Below, piece after piece: positions 59,829 through 64,000 of a stretch of 64,000 nucleotides of DNA. Positions within the stretch are counted from its first letter, which is position 1. Each line of letters opens with the position of its first letter. The translations under genes were made by a program, and so were the position numbers. Below the pieces are notes generated by a model. That model saw nothing but the letters and a program-made list of their open reading frames with translations. It ran no database searches and was not told the origin of the DNA. Origin of the DNA: JAWWOW01 sp033851265 (GTDB taxonomy: Bacteria; Actinomycetota; Actinomycetes; JAWWOW01); assembly GCA_033851265.1 (NCBI GenBank), contig JAWWOW010000006.1, positions 310,001 to 374,000 on the forward strand, written 5' to 3'.

Positions 59829-60947
59829 ATGACCGCGACGCTTGAGCCACTCCTGTCCGGTGTCACATCGGTATCGGTCGGCACGCCGCTCGATGTGTTC
59901 GCTGAGGCCGACGCCGAGCCGCAGCGCGGCCGGCAACTGCGCCTCATCAAGTCGGCCGCACCGAGCTTCCGCGATGCTTTCACCGCAACCGGCACACCGG
60001 ACCTGGTCGCGACCTATGACCTGGTGTCGCTCCCCTATCCCACCAAGTTCGGTCTCTTCCGCGCCGCCCTGTCACCCGCGCCCTATCTCACGATCACGAA
60101 TCGCATGATTGTCGTGCAGTGGCACGACGACCCGACATCAAAGAGAGCGAAGACGCTCGTCTTCGAGCCGACCGATCACGAGTTGGGTGCGAACACGCCG
60201 TACTTCGCCCGGCTTGCCGCGAGGATGCCGTCGGCTTTTCGCCCGATGATGGTCACCGTCCACGGCAGTGTGCTCGATCATCTGAACGACGCGGGCATCA
60301 AGCCGGAGGATGTCGACTACGTCGTCTTCGATCACCTGCACACACAGGATGTACGCCGCGTTCTCGGCACCGTTGCCCCGCAGGCCGACATCTCTCCGAA
60401 CGAACCCATCGCACCGTGGTTCCCGAACGCCCAGATGATCGTGCAGCGCACCGAACTCGAGGCCATGGCAGATCTGCATCCCTTGCAGCGGCCGTGGTAC
60501 CAGCCTGAGACGTACGCGGACCTGCGTCCGGAGTCGCTGTTACCGATAGACGGCGACATCCAGCTCGGTCCTGGTGTTGCCATCGTTGCTACGCCGGGAC
60601 ACACGATCGGTAACCAGTCGCTGGTTCTCAATACGTCGAGCGGCATCTGGGCGTCGAGTGAGAACGTCATCGCCACCGAGTGCCTCACGCCCGAGCTCTC
60701 ACGCATCCCTGGCCTCGCGAAGTGGGCTAACACCTGGGGGCAAGAAGTCGTCATTAATGCGAACACGATCGAAGCGACGGCTCAGCAGTTCAACTCATGC
60801 GTTAAGGAGAAGCTGATCGTTGACCGCTCGTCGAAGGACGCGCGCTTCTTGCAGTTCTTTCCCTCGAGTGAGTTGACGCAGAGCAAGCTTGTGCCGGGTG
60901 CGTCGCCGACGTTCACACATGGCGGCATCGACCACCGGGCGCGCTGA
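59829..60947 (+). CDS. Metallo-beta-lactamase-fold hydrolase, divergent
   Basis: A 372-residue protein with GGAGG before the ATG. The fold is suggested by YVVFDHLHTQDVR (H169, H171, D174: an HxHxxD form that lacks the final histidine of HxHxDH), a late VAIVATPGHTIGNQSLVL (H258), and a distal THGG (H364). The N-terminal 110 residues (SAAPSFRDAFTATGTPDLVA and on) are unlike the common family. It may bind one or two metal ions and hydrolyse an ester or lactone. It is six bases before the alcohol dehydrogenase gene. Substrate unknown. Confidence 0.75.
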   Translation: MTATLEPLLSGVTSVSVGTPLDVFAEADAEPQRGRQLRLIKSAAPSFRDAFTATGTPDLVATYDLVSLPYPTKFGLFRAALSPAPYLTITNRMIVVQWHDDPTSKRAKTLVFEPTDHELGANTPYFARLAARMPSAFRPMMVTVHGSVLDHLNDAGIKPEDVDYVVFDHLHTQDVRRVLGTVAPQADISPNEPIAPWFPNAQMIVQRTELEAMADLHPLQRPWYQPETYADLRPESLLPIDGDIQLGPGVAIVATPGHTIGNQSLVLNTSSGIWASSENVIATECLTPELSRIPGLAKWANTWGQEVVINANTIEATAQQFNSCVKEKLIVDRSSKDARFLQFFPSSELTQSKLVPGASPTFTHGGIDHRAR

Positions 60948-60953
60948 CGAGGG

Positions 60954-62177
60954 GTGCGCGCACTCGTAGCTGACCTCCGTCTCCCCCGGGCCGCCTGGAC
61001 CGCAGTGGGCACCCGCTTTCGCCCTGACGTGGCCTGGCGCCGCGGTGGGGTGCTGTCGATGACTGACATCCCGCAACCACGGTTGCCGTCGTCCGACGGC
61101 TGGGTGCGCGTGCGTCCGACGTACGCCGGCATCTGTGGCAGCGACCTGAAACTGCTGCATGTGACCGGGTTCTCGCCGGTCCTGACCGCGTACAGCCCGG
61201 CTGACCGCGCGGTGCTCGGGCACGAGGTGACTGGGGTCGTCGAGGCGGTCGGCCGCGGTGTCACGCGCTTCACCGAGGGGCAGCGCGTGCTGGTCGAACC
61301 GACACTGCGCTGTCTCCACAAAGGTCTGCCGGACTGCCGGCGGTGCCGCGCCGGCGAAGGCCATCTGTGCGAGAACCTGGACCAGGCCGGAGACCTATGC
61401 CCGGGCCAAGGCATTGGGTTCTCCGACGTGGTCGGCGGTGGATGGAGCGACGGAGTTCTTGCGCACGAGTCGATGTTGTTCGACGCCGACGCGCTTGACC
61501 CGAAGCGGGCCGTGCTCGCGGAGCCGGCATCGGTCGCCCTGCACGCAGCACTGCGCTGGCGACGTGCGGGCGATGTTGCCGTTGTCATCGGGCCCGGCAC
61601 GATCGGGTTGCTCGTGACAGCTGCGTTGCGACAGTTGCATCAAGACCTCGACATCGTTGTCGTCTGCGCGGGCGACTTCGGCGCCGAACGCGCGATGCAA
61701 GCGGGTGCGTCGAGCACCGTGCAACAGCCAGCGAGCTCGGTGCTCGCCGCTGTCGCTGACCGTGTGGGTGCGCGCCAGATCCGTCCACGCTTCGGGAAGC
61801 TTCCGGTGCTAGACGGCGGAGTCGATGTTGTCTTCGACTGTGTCGCGTCGGCCGACACCATCGACCTCGGCATGCGGTTGCTGCGTGGGCGCGGGACATT
61901 CGTCCTGGTGGGCACGGCAGCCCGCGTAAAGGTCGACTGGTCGCTGGTCTGGTGGCGCGAGCTGACGATCCGCGGCGCGGTTGTCTACGGCGAGGAGCAG
62001 GACGTTCAGGGACGACGGACCTTCGACGTCATCGGTGAGTGGCTGGCGGACCCGGCGTACGCCGTCGGCGGTGTCGTCACCCACACCTACCCGTTGGAGC
62101 AGTACGCCGATGCGTTGGCCACCGCGACTGCGGGACCAGCCGCGCGGTCAGTCAAAGTCCTCTTCGAAGTGACGTGA
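60954..62177 (+). CDS. Zinc-dependent alcohol dehydrogenase (MDR family)
   Basis: A 407-residue oxidoreductase with a GTG start. The catalytic zinc site is in AGICGSDLKLLH (Cys) and LGHEVTGVVEAVG (His-Glu). A structural-zinc loop has four cysteines, RCLHKGLPDCRRCRAGEGHL plus C, but the first spacing is seven rather than two residues. The Rossmann part has VAVVIGPGTIGLLVTAALRQ and VDVVFDCVASADTIDLGMRL. VDWSLVWWRELTIRG is typical of a subgroup acting on sugars or polyols. An insert around 255-285 is longer than usual. It probably oxidises an alcohol with NAD(P)+; the substrate is unknown. The next gene starts two bases after it. Confidence 0.88.
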   Translation: MRALVADLRLPRAAWTAVGTRFRPDVAWRRGGVLSMTDIPQPRLPSSDGWVRVRPTYAGICGSDLKLLHVTGFSPVLTAYSPADRAVLGHEVTGVVEAVGRGVTRFTEGQRVLVEPTLRCLHKGLPDCRRCRAGEGHLCENLDQAGDLCPGQGIGFSDVVGGGWSDGVLAHESMLFDADALDPKRAVLAEPASVALHAALRWRRAGDVAVVIGPGTIGLLVTAALRQLHQDLDIVVVCAGDFGAERAMQAGASSTVQQPASSVLAAVADRVGARQIRPRFGKLPVLDGGVDVVFDCVASADTIDLGMRLLRGRGTFVLVGTAARVKVDWSLVWWRELTIRGAVVYGEEQDVQGRRTFDVIGEWLADPAYAVGGVVTHTYPLEQYADALATATAGPAARSVKVLFEVT

Positions 62178-62178
62178 C

Positions 62179-63120
62179 GTGGCACCTGCGGATGAACGAC
62201 CCGTATTCATCGTTGGGTTCCACCGGAGTGGAACGACGCTGTTGCAGGCGTTGATCGGCGCGCACCCACGGATCGCCGCACCACCAGAGATCGGGTTCTT
62301 TGGACGGGTGTTCGCGCATCGTGACTCGTTGGGGGATCTCGCCGACGACGACGTTCTGCGCCAGGTGGTTGCGGTCGCGCTCGACCGCGAGACGCTCGTC
62401 GAAGCCGGCTTCAACGCAGACCGGGTGTTCGAGCGCGCGCGGGCCGGTCCGCGTACATACGCTGGTCTGTTCGCGGCCATCATGGCTGACTTCGCCGAAC
62501 GCCAGGGCAAGCCGCGGTGGTGTGAGAAGACTCCCTTGCAGCCGGCCCCGTGGATCTGGGAGCAGTTCCCGACCGCGCAGCTCGTGCACATCGTCCGCGA
62601 TCCACGCGACAGCATTGCCTCGCACGCCAAGCTTCCGTGGGAAGTGCCCGACCCGGTGACGCTGGCGCGCAAGTGGCGCGACTTCACTGCGGAGACGATG
62701 CGCGTCGGAGCGCAGCGAGGGCCGTCGTCCTACCTGCGCATTCGCTACGAAGATCTGGCTCGCGAGCCGGTGGATGCGCTGAGCACGGTCGGCACGTTCC
62801 TCGGTGAGACATTCGATGCTGCCGTGGTGAACGACCCCGAGCGGCGCCGGTCGACCGTCATGCCCGTCGCGACCGGCTGGCTGGGCAAGGTGCTGGAGCC
62901 GATCAGCGCGCCCGAGGAAGGCCGGTGGCGCACCACGCTGCCTCGTGGCGTCCAGCTCCGCATCGCACCGGTCCTCGCTCCGCTCCTCACCCCGCTCGGC
63001 TACCCGACACCGTCGAAGCGGGAGACCGTGGCTGGCCGTGCGATCAACGTGCTGCGCAGCCCGCCGGAGCTCGGCCGGCGCCTCGCGGTGCGCGGGTTGG
63101 CCCGGCTGCGCCGGCGCTGA
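62179..63120 (+). CDS. Sulfotransferase (fifth in the window)
   Basis: A 313-residue PAPS-type protein with a GTG start two bases after the alcohol dehydrogenase stop. The PAPS loop is VFIVGFHRSGTTLLQALIGA (about 9-28). The 3'-phosphate site is LVHIVRDPRDSIASHAKL with Arg and Ser. CEKTPLQPAPWIWEQFP and SSYLRIRYEDLAREPVDALS are typical of the Stf0/Sulfotransfer_3 group, different from the enzymes at 16208, 28660 and 41432. The C-terminal 40 residues are basic. It is co-transcribed with the metallo-hydrolase and alcohol dehydrogenase genes. Confidence 0.9.
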   Translation: MAPADERPVFIVGFHRSGTTLLQALIGAHPRIAAPPEIGFFGRVFAHRDSLGDLADDDVLRQVVAVALDRETLVEAGFNADRVFERARAGPRTYAGLFAAIMADFAERQGKPRWCEKTPLQPAPWIWEQFPTAQLVHIVRDPRDSIASHAKLPWEVPDPVTLARKWRDFTAETMRVGAQRGPSSYLRIRYEDLAREPVDALSTVGTFLGETFDAAVVNDPERRRSTVMPVATGWLGKVLEPISAPEEGRWRTTLPRGVQLRIAPVLAPLLTPLGYPTPSKRETVAGRAINVLRSPPELGRRLAVRGLARLRRR

Positions 63121-63230
63121 TTGTCAGCCGTCGTGGGTGGTCTGTCCGTTCGAGGACCGGATGGGGCGGCATGTGCGTAGTTAGCCCCTTCTCACCCGCT
63201 TGGCTCCTACAGAACGTTTTGCTCTGGTCC

Positions 63231-63245
63231 GATAGAACCACTATC
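63231..63245. promoter_or_regulatory. Palindrome upstream of the 56-residue protein gene
   Basis: GATAG-AACCA-CTATC lies 35 bases before the start codon of the next gene. The 10-base word CTGGTCCGAT occurs at 63224-63233, running into the palindrome, and again at 63272-63281, ending in the start codon. The site may be an operator or a processing element. Confidence 0.35.
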
Positions 63246-63279
63246 AGTTAGCCCAGTTGGACTAAAGGAGGCTGGTCCG

Positions 63280-63450
63280 ATGGACCGCATCACGCGCGAG
63301 CGGGTCGTGGCATCCCATCCGATGGCCATGCTCGGCGCCGGTGTGCCGCTCTCGTTGTTGTTCGACTTGCTCGCCCTCGACCTGCCGTCGTCGCGAGAGA
63401 TCGCCCGCACCGAGCGTGCCGACGCTGAATGGGTTCACCGCGCCGCCTAA
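63280..63450 (+). CDS. Conserved-looking 56-residue protein
   Basis: A short gene with an ideal ribosome binding site (AAAGGAGG, eight bases before the ATG). The sequence begins MDRITRERVVASHPMAMLGA, continues GVPLSLLFDLLALDLPSSRE and ends with a charged region, RTERADAEWVHRAA. A hydrophobic middle with a short amphipathic C-terminus is seen. I recall small actinobacterial proteins with the pattern HP.A.LGAGVP.SLL.DL...PSS.E, but they have no known function. It is followed by a hairpin shared with the convergent DedA gene. Confidence 0.75.
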   Translation: MDRITRERVVASHPMAMLGAGVPLSLLFDLLALDLPSSREIARTERADAEWVHRAA

Positions 63451-63468
63451 CAGCGCGTTAGTGCGCTG
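63451..63468. terminator. Hairpin between convergent genes
   Basis: CAGCGC-GTTAGT-GCGCTG is a 6-base GC-rich stem with a 6-base loop, immediately after the stop of the 56-residue gene and 15 bases past the DedA stop. No T-run is present. Confidence 0.5.
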
Positions 63469-63483
63469 CCGAGCCGCCTGATG

Positions 63484-63999
63484 TCAGCTGGCGCGACTCC
63501 GGCGTACCTCGCGCAGGATCGGCAGCAGTGACAGCACGACGATGACGATCACGCCCGGCAGGATGTAGCGGTCGATGTTGCTGACCGACTTGCCAACGCC
63601 CCAGCCCAGCATGATCACGCCGATCGTCCACACCAATCCCCCGATGACATTCCACGGGACGAAGACGCGTTTGGGCATCGCAATGACGCCGCAAAGCGGG
63701 TTGAGAAACGTTCGCACGATGGGGACGAAGCGCGCGAGCAGTACGGCCCGCCGTGGACCGAAGCGGTCGAGGTAGCCCGCAGCGCGGTCGACGTACTCCT
63801 TGCGGAAGACGCGTGCGTCGTCGCGTCGGAACAGCACCGGACCGGTGCGTTCCCCGATCCAGTAGCCGACCTGCGCACCGAGGACGGCCGCGATGGGGCA
63901 ACCGATCAGCAACGGCCACAGCTTGAGGTGGACGGACCCGAGACCGCCCCCGGCGGCGATTCCTGCGGTCACGAGCAACGAGTCGCCGGGGAGAAAAAC
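63484..63999 (-). CDS. DedA-family membrane protein, 5' end missing at the window edge
   Basis: The minus-strand frame enters from the right edge with VFLPGDSLLVTAGIAAGGG, a DedA signature (LPGDSLL.TAG), so the N-terminus is missing. The remaining 171 residues carry about four helices, with YWIGERTGPVLFRRDDARVF, YLDRFGPRRAVLLARFVPIV and RTFLNPLCGVIAMPKRVFVP, where the R...P and F.PI.R motifs match the family. DedA/SNARE-associated proteins are lipid scramblases or flippases for undecaprenyl phosphate or phospholipids. It converges on the 56-residue protein gene. Confidence 0.92.
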   Translation of the reverse strand, partial: VFLPGDSLLVTAGIAAGGGLGSVHLKLWPLLIGCPIAAVLGAQVGYWIGERTGPVLFRRDDARVFRKEYVDRAAGYLDRFGPRRAVLLARFVPIVRTFLNPLCGVIAMPKRVFVPWNVIGGLVWTIGVIMLGWGVGKSVSNIDRYILPGVIVIVVLSLLPILREVRRSRAS

Positions 64000-64000
64000 C

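Noticed and set aside
1..64000. CRISPR arrays, insertion sequences, prophage or plasmid genes
   Set aside because: No regularly spaced repeats, transposase, integrase, phage structural or replication genes were seen on either strand.

Overview
This is chromosomal DNA from a high-GC actinomycete. The support is the uniformly high G+C coding sequence with many GTG/TTG starts, the dnaK-grpE-dnaJ-hspR heat-shock operon with HspR-type inverted repeats, a FadE5-type acyl-CoA dehydrogenase, an EtfD-type membrane iron-sulfur oxidoreductase, and the pairing of clpB with pyrE. From memory, several of these (fadE5, dcd, Rv0338c, dnaK-hspR, clpB/pyrE) also lie in one chromosomal sector of Mycobacterium tuberculosis, so the left half looks like an old actinobacterial backbone. 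I cannot assign an order or genus. I found no insertion sequence, prophage, CRISPR array or rRNA. No gap between genes exceeds 300 bases.

Left part (1-24,315), metabolism and envelope: a partial EamA transporter; an aldo/keto reductase, thioesterase and MFS exporter operon; a branched-chain/pyruvate-type 2-oxoacid dehydrogenase operon (E1 alpha, E1 beta, E2) ending in a clear hairpin; two small-protein genes converging on a shared terminator; a FadE5-like acyl-CoA dehydrogenase with a palindromic operator candidate; three tandem secreted GH5 glycoside hydrolases with a sulfotransferase; tRNA-Gly(CCC); a PKD-like lipoprotein; a long-form dCTP deaminase; NAD-dependent formate dehydrogenase directly behind EtfD; and a GT-C-like membrane protein.

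Middle (24,400-32,780), heat-shock locus: dnaK, grpE, dnaJ and hspR behind a promoter bracketed by two HAIR-like elements. A sulfotransferase gene sits between hspR and clpB, its TTG start overlapping the hspR stop. pyrE follows clpB closely.

Right part (33,016-58,276), a large surface-polysaccharide locus: a priming sugar-phosphate transferase, a WecG/TagA enzyme, five GT4 and seven GT2 glycosyltransferases, an O-antigen-ligase-like polymerase with an unusual extra C-terminal domain, a Wzz-like protein, an ABC-2 exporter (Wzm/Wzt type, Wzt with a C-terminal substrate domain), two left-handed-beta-helix acyltransferases, a methyltransferase and two sulfotransferases. With the three sulfotransferases outside the cluster, five lie in the window, which suggests a sulfated glycan. 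The genes form short, tightly overlapping blocks that alternate in strand. The end of the window carries a DUF3137-like/LemA pair, a metallo-beta-lactamase-fold protein, a zinc alcohol dehydrogenase, a fifth sulfotransferase, a 56-residue conserved-looking protein and a partial DedA protein.

The most interesting candidate for an undescribed system lies inside the polysaccharide locus at 35,413-37,411: an XRE/TPR regulator, a divergent 50-residue exported peptide ending in Pro-His-Cys-Cys, and a 71-residue protein with a CC...CxxC pattern. The layout resembles a receptor-plus-propeptide quorum-sensing pair (RRNPP-like) placed where it could control polysaccharide synthesis. That reading is inference from architecture only.
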